A DNA stretch of 64,000 nucleotides from Dicaeum eximium (GCA_013396995.1 VWZP01003801.1:1074354-1138353); one strand, 5' to 3'. Counted from the stretch's first letter, positions 27,501-38,110 are shown. Numbers and translations: made by a program. The notes: generated by a model not told the origin, from the letters alone.

Positions 27501-30500
27501 AGATCCCTGTTCAAGTCCCTGCTCCTGTCATGAGTGCAAGTGAAGCTACTGGTCCCCATTCCTGCTTATGTTTTCAAGTGTCTCTGGAGCAAAACAACAG
27601 CGAGGACAGAGCTGTGCAAAAAGGTTAACAGCATCTCTGAGAGCTACATTGGCACTTTTCATAAAATCAAACCTACTGGGATGTCACAATACATCCATTT
27701 TCCCTTGCTTCTTTCCCTCCACTCAGTAATCTGTGCAGTGCAATCATCCCCTATACAGAATGCTGATAAATATTAATATAATAAGATTATACATGTGTAT
27801 GTGTCTGAAAGATTATATGTATAGATTGGATATAATTGTATTTATNATTCACAGTACTTTTATACATACACATATCAGTACAAACTGCTGGGGATTGTGG
27901 TGTCACTGAAGATCCACTAGCTTATTTTTCTGCTATTATAACATTCCTGTAGGACAGGCCCGTTCCAAGGGAAACCCAGGTTCCTAGGGCCTCATGCCAC
28001 CCTCAAAGCATGGTGTCCTGTTGCAGTGCCAGAGGGTGTCACCCAGCTGTCACCCTCCCTTCCTGGATCTGCATAAAGACAACCACCTTGCTGACAAATC
28101 ATTTCCAGCATGGTTAGTCAAGGAGCCTGCCTGGGAAAGTCAGCAGCCATTTATTTGAGCAATGATAGCCCCAGCCATGGCTCTGTGGGGACAGGTGACC
28201 CTTTTGGCAGAGCTGGTGGCAGAGCTTTGCAGTGCTCTGTGCCTCTGCACAGGCAGCTCTTCACTCTGCATGTGCACAGCGTGGCAGTGCAGGGCCCAGA
28301 CAGGTCCCACCTTCAGCTACAATGAGACAGCCTGAGTTTTTACTTTGATTCCCATCTGGAAAATCTCACATTTAATGATGACTTCTTCTCCAAGGAAGGG
28401 AAAACATGAGAAGCCTGTAGCATCTGGCTCACTGTTATCTTTTCTGTGGCATTTCCACCCTGAAAATACTTAGGGTGGTTGAAGTTCACTCCACAGATCA
28501 TTATCTCTCTATTTCCTTGTGGAAAATGTAGCTGCTTTTTCATGTTTGCTACAATTAATCAATCTGGAAGGAATTAATTTACTTTTATTAGCTAACATAT
28601 TCAGGTTCTAATTAATTCTCACGATTCCTTCTCATTTAACAAGTGTGTTAGGTACCTTCAGACAAACATATAATCACTCTCTGTGATGTTTTGTTGCCTT
28701 TTGAACAATAATGGTTCTCTAAGTGAATAAATCCAAGAAGAGGCCGTGAGCACTCTCTGCACTGCTTTCCCCAGGTGCTGCTCACAGACTCTGTCAAACC
28801 AGGTGCAATCACATCATCTTCAGAGGCCAGGTGGCATTTACATCCAGTGCTGGGGACAAAGGGAAAATGTTTTCAGTCAGCACTCAGAAGAACACAATTA
28901 CTGGACCCTTCCTGATTTTTAGGAGCTGTTCCTGCAAAGTGAATAGTGCAGCACCACCAGGGATGCAAGGATCAGGTTTTCTCTTTCTCTCACTGCTGCT
29001 GTCAGTGAAGGCAGATTGACCCACCTTGGGCCAGGTTTTGGGCTGATGTTTCCTGCTGTGGTGAAGGTGCTTTACAGGTTTTCTGTGTTTTGTCCTCGCA
29101 GGTGTTGGAGGGAATCTGGTTGCCATCCAAGCTAGCCGAATTTCTACATTCCTGCACTTCTGGAGCATGCCTGGAGTTTTGCCATACAAGATGAGGCAGA
29201 ACTGGCCCAACCCATGCACCACATTCTTCTCATCAGGTAGGTCCTGAACCCCTGGTGTCCATGTCTCCAGGCCTGTCATCACAGACAGCTCCTTTCCCAA
29301 GCCTGGTGGTGAAGGACTGGCTGGGTTTCACAGGCAGAACTTTCCTCTTCCTCAGAGAATACTCAGATCAGGGAGGAAGCATCCTTGCAGTGGGCAGCGT
29401 GAAAAAAAAGCTTATGGCATATTTGCTCACTGGCATGCAAAGAAAGTGGCCTTCAGGGAGCACTAAGGAAAGTAATTGAAAAGGAATCTTAGATTTGATC
29501 TAACAGAAAGTCATTTTAATGGCCAGCCTAGAGCCATCACCTGTGGACAGAGCAGTGAATAGACCATAATCTTGCTGAAAATCAGCAATTCCTGCATATT
29601 CAGCGCTGGAAATACTTAAGCATCAGCAAAACTCAATTTTGGGTCTGTTGTCTTTATAGAGTTCCTCTTGATTTTCCCTGTTAGGTTGAGAGTTAGTGCT
29701 AGATCAAACTATAAACTGGGAAAATCTGTTGCAGTGAGACAGAGCAGAAGTTGTGGGAGGCAGAGAGCAGCTGAGAGGAGTGTCTGCAAGAATCAGAGTG
29801 GATCAGCACGGAGCACAAAGCCTTTGGCATGTAGTTTCAGTGCTAGACAAAGCTGCTGGGCTGATCCTGCAGTCTGTGATCTAGAGAAGGCATTAGCAAT
29901 GTGGTTGGTGGGAGGGGGAAGCCCCAGGTTTATGCATTAAAATATGCACTGTCCTGTCCTCCCCTCACCCTCTGCAGCTGGTGTTACCCCTGTTCCTGTC
30001 TCTGTGCTCTGCAGGGGTGAATTCCAAGTCAGCCCGGGTCCTGTTCCTGCTGGTTATCCCAGGGCACCTCGTGTTCCTCTACACCATCCACCTGCTGCAG
30101 GGAGGCCACACATCCCTGTCCTTCACCTTTGTGATGTTCTATCTGGCTGCTGCTTTGCTGCAGGTAAACCCCAAATTCTCATCCAGAAGGAACCTACCAG
30201 ATAACATAAAACCAGCATTCTCCAGGTTAAAAAGGAGTCACAGTAAAACATTCAGCAGCAGCCTCTGTTTCCTGCCATTTCAGGTGTGCTTCTGCCAAGA
30301 ATCATGCACATTCTGTAGCTCCAGTAATACTTCACCCCAGTTGCCAGGCTCTAGTTTCCCACATGAGCACAGCTGGGCTTTAGGGTGAGTGAGGGATCAG
30401 ATGTGAGAGGAGAAAAAAGTTCTCAACATTCACTGAGCTGCAGTAATTGTGCAGAGACACACTTAGCAAGGAAGTACCTTGGTTTAAAATGTTCACCTTG

Positions 30501-32716
30501 AGTTTCTAGGCTCCAAGAGTTTCCAGGCTGCCACTAGTCACCCCAGGAAGGGGCAGGTGAGGAGCAGTGAACTCCAGCCAGCAGGTTTCCCCACCCACTT
30601 TGGAAATCACTGTCACATATGATGGTGAAGACCTAGGGAATCCCTCTGGGCAGAGCCATGTGGGTAAAAAACAAAGGGAAAGCCCAGGCACTGAGCAGTT
30701 CATCTTCAAAAGTAAAAGTTCCTGGTAGGCAATGGGCAGATCATCTGATTTGTTCTGCTTGCTCCCTTTTGCTGTTTTTCCTGCCCTGTAAACTTAATTT
30801 TCTCACTCAGAAATGCACAAGACTCTTGCCTGAACTCACAGAGGCTCTGACTTCACTTGCCCTTTTAAATCAGTGATTCATCAATTTGCGTGCCGAGGTG
30901 GCTGACTCTCACTTTGCCTTACAAGCAGCCTTGTATCTGAGAATGGATTCCTTGTGTGTGTAAACAATCAGTTTTTCTCGACCTTTGCACAACCCTAGGC
31001 CCAACAGCACAGCCACAGTCATAAAGGAAAATATTTATTCTTCTCTTTATGCATCGAGGTAACTCCTCAACCAAAGCCAAGCATGAAAATACAAGAATAA
31101 ATGACAGCATAAAGAGCAGCATCCAGGCAACACCACTGACCCCAAAAGATTCCTGTGGAGGCCAGTGGAGGAGGATACACTCAGCCTGGCCCTTTTTCCC
31201 CCTCTTTTATACTTTATAAAGACAGAAAGAGGGCTGGGGGGAAAGTTTGGGTCAGCTGGAGGAAGCCCAAGATCAGAGGCGCAGAAAACATGAGCTCAGA
31301 TTGACTGGACTGGGCTTAACTAGTCCAAATAGAGAGACTTGAGAAAAGCCTGGTTAACAGCCTTTAAACGGCCAAATTTCTGTCAGAGGGGACAGAATAA
31401 CATTTGCTATGTGCTCACTAGGGGAGGAAACATGAAATCATGGATTTCAAATGGAAAAAGGCAGATTTATGTTAGGCCTTGGGAAAAACAAAAATGAGGT
31501 AAAAAAGCCATGGGGCTGATTGCTTAGAGTGTGGCATTTCCATCTCTGGGGGTTGTTTAGCTCAAGTTAAACAAATTTTCCATCAGGAAAGATGTGGATG
31601 TATTTGATCCTGAATTGAGGAAGACGAATGATCTATATAAAACTCTCAAGTTTCCAGCCAGCTTTAGTTTCTGTGATTCTGTTATTTAATTTATTTCCCT
31701 CATCTCTCCTCCTCCCTTTCTCACAACCCAGCTTGCAGTTTTCACCTTTAGAAATGCTGCCTCAGGCTTTGGTTCCTGATGTGCTGTGGTCTCCCATGGA
31801 GGGACCACAGATGTGGGGTGCAAATTCTCTCTCCCTTCTTAATTCAATTAACTAGACAGTCTTTAATCTTTAGCTGAAGTATTTTTTTCCTCCATCTGTT
31901 TATCAGAATTGGGAATGAAATAAGAATTAAAAGAAATCACAACAAAGATTTTTAAACTGTTGAGATGAAAAAAAAAGATTTTTAAAATTTTTTTTAACAT
32001 GTCAGTTCTGCTTGGGATAGCTTTGATGTAAGAACTGCCTCAAACTCCAGTTGTCCACTGAGACTTTTAGGAAAAACAAAGTAGACATGATCTGAATTTC
32101 TAATGGAAAAAAGAAGGATGGAGAGCAAAAAGTCTGGCTATGAACTTGTCCTTTGGAGTTGCCTGCACATTCACAGAAACCTTTCACCTGGTGGAGTGAG
32201 TGGGAGCGCTCCCATTCAAGGCACGGGAATAGGAACTGTACCTTTGGGAGATGCCTTATTGTGGCCAGGCTCTGGGTTGGGCAGGCAGTGCTGGTGAGCA
32301 GTTCAACCGGGTCTGCACACCATCCCATCCCATCCCATCCCATCCCATCCCATCCCATCCCATCCCATCCCATCCCATCCCATCCCATCCCATCCCAGTG
32401 AGGAACCTCAGCTCTCTGGGGACATGGGAACGCTCAGGGATCCCTGTTAGCTCTGGTTCCCTGGCCATGGCCACATCCCTTTGGCTTTGTCTGTCCCCTC
32501 CCTGCTGCCCACCTGTCTTGCCTCTCCCAGGTGGGGATCCTGCTCTACGTGGCCGACCTGATTGTGCGCCTGATGTGGAGGAAGGCTCTGGACCCAGATA
32601 ATTTCTCCATCCCCTACCTCACTGCGCTGGGTGATCTCCTGGGCACTGGATTCCTGGCCATCTGTTTCCGTCTCATTTGGCTCCTCCACGGCACAGATAT
32701 GAACCTGGGCAACTGA
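9272..32716 (+). CDS. SLC41A3: SLC41A3, MgtE-type magnesium transporter (whole coding span, 10 exons)
   Basis: Ten exons join in a continuous frame with GT/AG introns: 9272-9562, 19773-19880, 20684-20755, 21553-21697, 23720-23866, 26479-26623, 27332-27411, 29102-29236, 30015-30163, 32531-32716. They total 1458 nt, or 485 residues plus stop; human SLC41A3 is about 507. SLC41 proteins are eukaryotic MgtE-like Mg2+ carriers built from two homologous membrane halves. Both halves are visible. Half 1 has GLKGNLEMTLASRLST (117-132) and NPDN...P...GD (222-236). Half 2 has GVGGNLVAIQASRIST (330-345) and DPDN...P...GD (445-459). These acidic and polar motifs correspond to the ion path of MgtE. The start ATG at 9272 lies in a strong Kozak context (gccaccATGA), and MKGEEARQRR resembles the human N-terminus. 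Family literature reports Na+-dependent Mg2+ efflux from mitochondria for this paralogue. Assignment to A3 rather than A1 or A2 rests on recalled similarity. An alternative first coding exon exists at 14040-14234. Confidence 0.95.
9563..14030 (+). other. SLC41A3: SLC41A3 intron between alternative exons A and B
   Basis: About 4.5 kb. Apart from the CpG-rich patch near 13.25-13.59 kb nothing specific is seen. The 216-residue minus-strand open frame near 10760-11410 shows no family features. Confidence 0.7.
13250..13590 (+). promoter_or_regulatory. CpG-rich patch, possible alternative promoter for exon B
   Basis: CpG dinucleotides cluster here (for example ggcgcgggcgcgagg and aacgcggccgcgctccgacg) inside an otherwise CpG-poor intron. 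The patch is about 450 bp upstream of the alternative start codon at 14040. Position and composition suggest a second promoter. No initiator, TATA box or unambiguous splice donor can be assigned, so this is an inference. Confidence 0.4.
14040..14234 (+). CDS. SLC41A3: SLC41A3 exon B: alternative first coding exon with a second copy of helix 1
   Basis: ATG at 14040 sits in an excellent Kozak context (gaccATGG). The frame runs 65 codons to the donor CAA|gtaggt after 14234, phase 0, so it splices in frame to exon 19773. Its last 32 residues (ETSFSIASQIFVPFLLAGLG to DVVQ) align without gaps to the end of exon A, with 18 identical positions by my count. The upstream 33 residues (MVVTQLQLELCFHGKKLRGF...) are unrelated to exon A. 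There is an in-frame stop at 14025, so either this ATG starts the protein or an acceptor at 14030 (taacag) is used. Exon B replaces exon A and gives a 453-residue product; both cannot sit in one simple transporter. Confidence 0.8.
14235..19772 (+). other. SLC41A3: SLC41A3 intron before coding exon 2
   Basis: About 5.5 kb with a diverged CR1 fragment near 18.5-18.8 kb. No other element was recognised. Both first exons would splice over this interval. Confidence 0.8.
18480..18830 (+). mobile_element. Old CR1-type LINE 3' fragment in SLC41A3 intron
   Basis: Landmarks in the right order are taaactatggaaatctttg with ccacaggatg near 18551, an aagaaaaagcctttcaacac region, and gttagatggacctttgatcc near 18790. 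This order is typical of the 3' untranslated part of older CR1 families in reptiles and birds. The copy is diverged and its limits are approximate. Confidence 0.6.
19773..19880 (+). CDS. SLC41A3: SLC41A3 coding exon 2 (first half, conserved glycine motif)
   Basis: The acceptor ttcttccag ends at 19772 and the donor GCT|gtgagt follows 19880; 36 codons, phase 0 at both ends. It encodes residues 98-133 from HWDVFRTITEVFILVPALVG to SRLSTA, one of the most conserved blocks of the SLC41 family. It continues either exon A or exon B in frame. Confidence 0.96.
20684..20755 (+). CDS. SLC41A3: SLC41A3 coding exon 3
   Basis: The acceptor gattcctag ends at 20683 and the donor CAG|gtgagt follows 20755; 24 codons, phase 0 at both ends. 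Residues 134-157 read ANTGQMDD to CNLALIQ, matching the family block that follows STA in the previous exon. Confidence 0.94.
21553..21697 (+). CDS. SLC41A3: SLC41A3 coding exon 4
   Basis: The acceptor gtccccag ends at 21552 and the donor TTG|gtgagt follows 21697; 145 nt ending in phase 1. It encodes two hydrophobic segments, VQATVVGLLAAVAAVILGAI and the stretch around LCASSVTTAFIAALSLG, residues 158-206. The frame stays open upstream into intron 3, including an in-frame ATG at 21514. Confidence 0.95.
23720..23866 (+). CDS. SLC41A3: SLC41A3 coding exon 5 (first-half NPDN motif)
   Basis: The acceptor cttctctag ends at 23719 and the donor ATAG|gtacgg follows 23866; 147 nt, entering and leaving in phase 1. 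It carries LVMIGVIIGARKVG and then the NPDN...P...GD signature (residues 222-236). This is the repeat-1 counterpart of the motif in the last exon and marks the MgtE-type transport core. Confidence 0.96.
26479..26623 (+). CDS. SLC41A3: SLC41A3 coding exon 6
   Basis: The acceptor ccttgccag ends at 26478 and the donor CAG|gtaaac follows 26623; 145 nt ending in phase 2. The product from VKYLSPLICAVFIVM through WVAIAKQSP to GWQPVIVAMSIS (about 255-303) matches the SLC41A3 segment joining the two halves. Confidence 0.95.
27332..27411 (+). CDS. SLC41A3: SLC41A3 coding exon 7
   Basis: The acceptor ttcttaacag ends at 27331 and the donor ATG|gtaggt follows 27411; 80 nt. It encodes IGGLILDKTVTDPNFEGMAV and FTPVIN (303-330), a highly conserved SLC41 block at the start of the second half. 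Confidence 0.95.
29102..29236 (+). CDS. SLC41A3: SLC41A3 coding exon 8 (second-half glycine motif)
   Basis: The acceptor gtcctcgcag ends at 29101 and the donor TCAG|gtaggt follows 29236; 135 nt, entering and leaving in phase 1. It encodes GVGGNLVAIQASRISTFLHF, then the loop GVLPYKMRQNWPNPCTTFFS, residues 330-375. The first block is the internal-repeat partner of the exon 2 motif. Confidence 0.96.
30015..30163 (+). CDS. SLC41A3: SLC41A3 coding exon 9
   Basis: The acceptor gctctgcag ends at 30014 and the donor CAG|gtaaac follows 30163; 149 nt ending in phase 0. It encodes NSKSARVLFLLVIPGHLVFL and a second hydrophobic segment ending MFYLAAALLQ (375-424). Confidence 0.96.
30164..32530 (+). other. 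SLC41A3: SLC41A3 last intron
   Basis: About 2.4 kb without a recognised element except the CATCC array close to its 3' end. Confidence 0.8.
32321..32396. repeat. (CATCC)n pentanucleotide microsatellite, about 15 units
   Basis: An uninterrupted run of catcc units lies in the last intron of SLC41A3, ending about 134 bp before the terminal exon. The purity suggests recent expansion and likely length polymorphism. The repetitive open frames over it are artefacts. Confidence 0.97.
32531..32716 (+). CDS. SLC41A3: SLC41A3 last coding exon (second-half DPDN motif, stop)
   Basis: The acceptor gcctctcccag ends at 32530 and the stop TGA is 32714-32716; 61 residues (425-485). It contains VGILLYVADLIVRLMWRKAL, then DPDN...P...GD (445-459) and a final helix ending DMNLGN. 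The short hydrophilic C-terminus is normal for this paralogue. A CATCC microsatellite ends about 134 bp before the acceptor. Confidence 0.97.
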   Translation: MGILLYVADLIVRLMWRKALDPDNFSIPYLTALGDLLGTGFLAICFRLIWLLHGTDMNLGN

Positions 32717-32963
32717 GAGTGCACGTGCTGCTCTCATCCCTCACGTGATACGGTGCTTTCCTCCGGGACACCGGGATACCAGCGCTCAGAGCTGGGTCAC
32801 CCCACTGGGCTGGGCCTCCCCTGCCACCTCCACACCCCCCCTGCCCTCCCCATCGTGCCTTAAAGCTGGGCCTGCCCGCCCCGAGGAATCAGCACCCGCA
32901 CACTTGTGCCCTTGCAAGTGAGCGAGATGGATCTAAGAAGCACCTGCTGCTCATACCTGCACC

Positions 32964-33041
32964 TGGAAGGAAAGGAAGGAAGGAAAGGAAGGAAGGAAGG
33001 AAGGGAAGGAAGGAAGGAAGGAAGAAAGAAAGAAAGAAAGA
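32964..33041. repeat. GGAA/GAAA purine microsatellite in the SLC41A3 3' UTR
   Basis: A mixed array of ggaa and ggaaa units passes into gaaa units. It lies inside the predicted 3' UTR, about 250 bp after the stop, so it would be transcribed as a long purine tract. Confidence 0.95.
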
Positions 33042-33459
33042 GCATTTGGGCCATGGTCTCAATCCCCAGCCCTGACACAGCCCCGAGGCTGCTCCAAAGC
33101 CTGCCGAGGTCACTGCATCTGATACTGCAAGTGGGAGTTGCTGCCCCTCCATCGGACTCCGACTTTCCATCAAGGGAAATTCTGTATTCACCCCAATTTT
33201 CTCCTGCAGAATCCCTGGAATAGCAGAGCAACCAGGTCTTTAAACTTGTCTCCATCGCTCAGAGGCTCAGGATCTGAGGCAGTGAGCTGCTGGCTCATGC
33301 CCAGTGGGAGGTTATCTAGGGATACTACCTGCCTGCCCTGACAGCGTGGCTGCTGTCTGACCAAAAAGCCGGTTAGATTGCATTTTGGGGGCAGGAAGGT
33401 TTGTTTTTACGGTTTATGAAATGTCCAGTAGTTAAAATGTTTATAGAAACACACACATA

Positions 33460-33465
33460 AATAAA
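33460..33465 (+). terminator. SLC41A3: Polyadenylation signal AATAAA of SLC41A3
   Basis: Canonical AATAAA about 745 bp after the stop codon. An A-run and then TG/T-rich sequence (gttgcttttttcttgtc) follow within 60 bp, fitting a downstream element. Confidence 0.65.
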
Positions 33466-33485
33466 GTCGGTTAAAAAAAAAAAAG

Positions 33486-36400
33486 AGTAATGCTGTGGAT
33501 TTGCAGGTTGCTTTTTTCTTGTCACAACTCTGCCTGTTCTTAGTTCTATCTTGTCAGGTAGAACTTCTTGTTTTTTCTCATCCACTCAAGGTTAGACAAC
33601 ACAATTCTAATAGGGCTTCAGGAAAATCAGTGTTTCCTAACCAAGAACTTTTTGCTACCCACATGTTTCATGTTAGAATTAAAGCCTCTCCCACAGTGAC
33701 CATCCACTCATTAACAGTGGCTCTGCAATGAGTCCAGGAACTGCCTGTGTTGGTCTGGGTGATGATCAGGCACAAGGCTGTGGCCAGTAACTCCTCAGCT
33801 CCTTGCTCCAGGGTGGCAGTCTGGTGCTACCAAGGACATGTCAGGGAGGCTTTTGGGGCTGAAAGCAGCCAATTCTCACTGAAAGTGAAGGTCCTCCAGA
33901 TAATAAGATGCTGAAAAGTCAGAAGCTGAGGACAATGTATCAAACCTTTGAAAAATGTCACTAGGCCTCACCTTTATTATCTGCCTTCTTGTTGGAGAAA
34001 GGAAAAGAGGAGGTCAAGTCCCCCAGTCTGCTGGCAGACAGATGCCTTATTCAAGGACCTGCCAGCTCTAAAACACTTGACCCTCAGCTGTGTGGAGTGC
34101 CTGCTGGCCTTGGGTGTCCCAGAGCCACTGCAGAGCTGAGGCCCCTGCGTGGGTTCGGCACAAGGCTGAAGGTCCCTAACAGCAAAGGCTGAACAGCTCT
34201 GGGCTGCCAGGCTTTGGGAAAAGCACTCCCTGAAAAAAACCATGAGCTGTTGCCTCCCCTTTCTGCAGACTTCCTCTTCCTTTTTGTGTCACGAAAGACA
34301 AATTTCCTGCTGCAGCTGAGCTGGAGAGGCTGTGCAGGCTGTGCCTGGCAGGGAGGTGTCAGCAGGCGAGGCACACACTGCCCTGGCTTGGTGCCATTCC
34401 TCATCCTCCCCTGCAGCCTCTGTGCTGCCAGTTCTGCCCAGCCAGGGCACCCAGGGGTGACAATTGCAGCAGCAGCAGCAGCTGAGGGGCTGTGGGGAAA
34501 GCAAAGTGTCTGACTGCCTGTCCCAGTTTGAGGGGCTGCCTTAGAGGATGTGTACGTATCTATTTTAATAATGTGAGCTTAGTGCTTTACTTGGTCAGAT
34601 TTGGCAGTGGCTTGAGCAGTCCTGGCAAATAACTCCTGCTGCCTCAAGGCCATGTTTCCTCCTCCTTGCTGCATTGTCTGCACCAGAGAGGTCCTCTGGT
34701 GCAGGTCCTCCCAAAAGCTTGGTGCTTTTGCTGGTCTTGTGGATCAGGTAAGGCTGGTGCTAAAGCCAAGCTGCTGGGGACACCCCACCCCTCTATAGCA
34801 TCCTGAACATTTGAAACCCTTCTGCTTATCTTTTAATAACACAGATTTGCCCCTACTTCCTCCAATCCTGCAAAAGACCTAGACTGGAGCCAGTGACTGC
34901 TACAAAAGACCCCAGTCACGCTCCTCCAGCACCAACTCCCAGTGCCCAATGCACAGGTGCTTCTCTGCTACATGCTTGCAGCAAAGCCCTGCCACTGGCA
35001 TGTCCCTTCACTGGGGGATTTCTGGGCAGAACTCAGCTTAATCTGGTTGTCACTTGACAGAGGACAGGGATGGGAACACCTAATGGATGCCATCTGTGTC
35101 CTACTTGTGGGACTCAGCTGCGCCAAGGTGACCCATGCTGCACCTTGCCTGTGCTGGGCTTGGGGGTTCCCCCCTTGCAGGAGGCTCTGGGGCTCAGAGG
35201 TGATGTGGGGAAAGGAGAGAGGGCACAGCAAGACGTGCTGCTCTCCAGGGCACCCCTTGGTGGGCAGCCAAACATCAGCCTTGTGCCTGTGGACTTAGTG
35301 CAGGGAACGCACTTAAGACTTAAAATTGTTTCCAGCCTCAAGAGAAATGATATAACCAAAGGAAATGGTTTCAATAAAAGGGGATTTTTTTCCTTTTTTT
35401 TTTTTTTTAAGGGCAGTGAGAGGCTAGTTATTTGGCTGCTCAGCCTGTTTACTCATTCTCTTTCCTCTTTTTTTCTTTGTGCAAATGAGAAAGGGTCTTT
35501 ACTAACAAAGCTTATATATAACCCTGGAACATAGCTTGGATCAGCATTCCTGTAACTCTGTCTGAACTGGCCTCTCTAAGAAAGCACCCACAGCCCTTCC
35601 AGTGAGTGGGCAGCACTGCTCTGTCCCTGGCACCAGTTGCCCCAGCCATCCCAGCAGCGCCAGAACCCCTTGAGTTGTCCAGGCATCCTCCTTCTTCCCT
35701 CCCCTTAAAAGCAGAAATTTGATGCTTAAATACCTGCAGGCTCCTCAGCTTCTAAGAATTTTCAGTACATCTCAGCAGGCCCTACCTGGTTTTATGCTCC
35801 CTGTGGTGTTGGAACAATTTGGTCAGGGAGGAGATTTGGGGAGGGTGTCCTTTGCCTCCCTTTTCCTCCCCAATTTTCAGTTTCAGAGCAGACTTGTGTG
35901 GGTAGCCCAGACAGGGTGGGGACATTTCACAGATTTCTGCTTAACCCAGCAGGGAAGTCACTGCCAGCAGTGGGCCTGGCTTTCTGCTGCTGTGTCTGTG
36001 TCATTACTGTGCCCAGCTTTTCACTGGGCTGGACCCACCCTGCCAGAGCCACCAGCACCTCAGTTTCAGCTGACTGTGACTTCTATTTGTATTTAGCCTC
36101 ACAGCTCCCAAATAAGCAATAGCCTTAAAAAGGGAGGAGGTGGAAGAAGAGAGCTTCTTTCTTGCTGCTGACCTGCCTCTTTGGGCTCAGTGCTGGTCCT
36201 GGACTGTGAGACCAACCCATCCAATGCTGTGAGATGCTTGTGGAAGGCTTACCTTGTTGTAATCTTTAGAGGGAATAAATGAAAATGTGTAGTGTTGGTA
36301 GAGAATGAGATTGGCTATTTTTGAACCCTGAGCAGCCATCAGCCAGCTGATCTAGACTCTAGTGGTGGGCAGTGAAGCCATATAATAATTTTTTAATGTC

Positions 36401-37869
36401 CCATGGTTTTACTTCCCACTGTATTAGCAGTGCAGGTAGGCTCACTCCTGACATCAGTTATCCCCCAGTAAACAGTCTCAGGTTCATGTCAGTGTTGTGG
36501 GATGGGGCTGGGGAAGAGCACTGGAGTTTGGGAGGGGGTGGGTGCCTGCCCTGGACCACCACATGTGTTGGGTGCTGGGGTGGCTGCTGGGACCTTGGGG
36601 AGACCCCAGATGAGCTAGGGAGGAAGGCCACTCAGGGGTTCCCCCATTCCTGGGTGCATAAGGGTTTTTCTTTGCAGGCAAAGCAGGGGCTGTCACCATC
36701 TGTAGATGCAGATGGGAAGAGGGGTTTGCTTTCAGGGACAGTCAAATAATTTATTCCTCTCCCCCCACTGCTTCCACTCACTGCCTCTATCCTAACACAG
36801 TAATTTTCCAGAAACTGTCTGTGAGATGGAGCTTCCTTACCAGGGACAAGCAAAGTGCCAGCCAGCAAACACAGTAAGTCTGAAAAGCCTCCTTCAAGGG
36901 AGACACTGCTTCCAAGACATACTTGAACACTCTTTTTTTTTTCTCTTCAATGAAAGTCTATTTAATCCTCCAGCTGGTAAACAGCCCAATCTGTGGTGCA
37001 CAGGAAAGTCTGGAAGAAAACTTCCTGATCACTGAAGCTCCATTTTGTTTCACTGGAAGGAGAAACTCAACAGCTTCACATGGGCCATGAGGGATGGGGC
37101 CAGCAGCTCCATAGCATGGAAAACCCCCAGCACAGGAAGAGTGCTCACCACACTCGGAGGGCTGGAGCTGCTGGAGGCACTTGGAGGAAGGGGCTGGCTC
37201 TTCACTAACTCCTGAGCCACGCTGGACTGTGGCAAAGCTCAACAGTGCAGCAAGGGAAGGTATTCTCTCTTTTATGCCTGGGTGTATATGAGTATTTATA
37301 TAATAAATTAGATGGTGTACAGATACACATATGTATACATAAGCCAAATGTCTATTAAGTATTATAACCACATACAAATGTAATCGCTCAATATGTAATA
37401 CATAGATTGGCCCAGCAGTAATTCTATTATACATTATAATATAATCATTATTTTAATTGTGTATCTGTGGACACATGAACATACCAAAGTGAGGCTGTTC
37501 TTGTTTCTCGTGTCCCTGGTGCTCTGAGAGCTCCCCAGTAGCTCCCAAGCCTTGGGCAAGACTCCAGGACCAACCTGACTCATTTAGAGCCTCTTGTCCC
37601 CAAGCTCTGCAGCCTGAGGCCAGGATGGGAACCTTTCAAGGGGCTGGGTGGGGACATCATTATGACCATGATCCTCTCTTCAGCGAGGCCAGGAGAAAAC
37701 CAGATCCAGTTACACTTTCGAGATGGTCCAGGCCTCCTTGATATTTTCTCCTCTAAAAAGAAAAAGGGATGCAGTGAAACAGTTTGAAAAGCCCAACCAG
37801 CCAGGAGCCCTCAGTGCAATTGTTCCCAGCACCCGTAGAGGGAATTACACCGCCTGTAGTTGGGATCAC
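33486..37869. other. Intergenic sequence downstream of SLC41A3
   Basis: No coding exon was recognised. It contains poly-T and poly-A runs, a CAG-type run near 34466 and the AT-rich inverted repeat near 37.3-37.5 kb. Confidence 0.6.
37315..37474. repeat. AT-rich segment bounded by an inverted repeat
   Basis: The sequence gtgtacagatacaca (37315-37329) returns as its inverse complement tgtgtatctgt..acac (37458-37474), with a 2-bp insertion in the arm. The enclosed 130 bp is about three-quarters A+T. This could be a small non-autonomous DNA transposon remnant or chance in AT-rich sequence. Confidence 0.4.
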
Positions 37870-38110
37870 CGGTCACACGGGGTCCTCCTAGCTCCGTCCT
37901 GCTCCCGTCCTCCAGCGCTTTCGGTCGGTCCGGGAAGGGTCGGACCGTGCCTGCGGCGGGGGCGGCGGCCGGCCCCGGTCCCACAGCATCCCGACACCAC
38001 AGCATCCCGGCCCCACAGCATCCCGGCCCCGCAGCATCCCGATCCCANCCCGGCCCCGCAGCATCCCGGCCCCGCAGCATCCCGACACCACAGCATCCCG
38101 ACCCCGCAGC
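37870..38110. promoter_or_regulatory. Intergenic CpG-rich block, role unknown
   Basis: A dense cluster of CpGs (for example gctttcggtcggtccggg and gcggcgggggcggcggccgg) stands in the AT-richer gap between SLC41A3 and CHST13 and runs into the 16-bp minisatellite. It could be an unannotated promoter, but no adjacent coding exon was recognised. It may equally be GC enrichment linked to the repeat. Confidence 0.4.

Larger units (their letters stand above)
21698..29101 (+). other. SLC41A3: SLC41A3 introns 4 to 7
   Basis: The introns 21698-23719, 23867-26478, 26624-27331 and 27412-29101 contain no gene or clear repeat. There is an AT-rich stretch around 27770-27890 with one N at 27846. No snoRNA or microRNA hairpin was recognised by eye. 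Confidence 0.65.
32717..33485 (+). other. SLC41A3: SLC41A3 3' UTR
   Basis: This non-coding tail follows the stop codon and reaches the AATAAA at 33460-33465. It includes a purine microsatellite (32964-33041). An encoded A-run (33473-33484) lies just after the poly(A) signal, so cDNA ends there could reflect internal priming. The true cleavage point is not determined. Confidence 0.7.

Noticed and set aside
27770..27890. AT-rich partly palindromic stretch as a hairpin RNA or MITE
   Set aside because: Pairing is patchy, an N lies inside it, and simple AT-rich composition explains it.
32002..32474. Minus-strand frames with repeated MGWDG units
   Set aside because: They are direct translations of the CATCC microsatellite within an intron.
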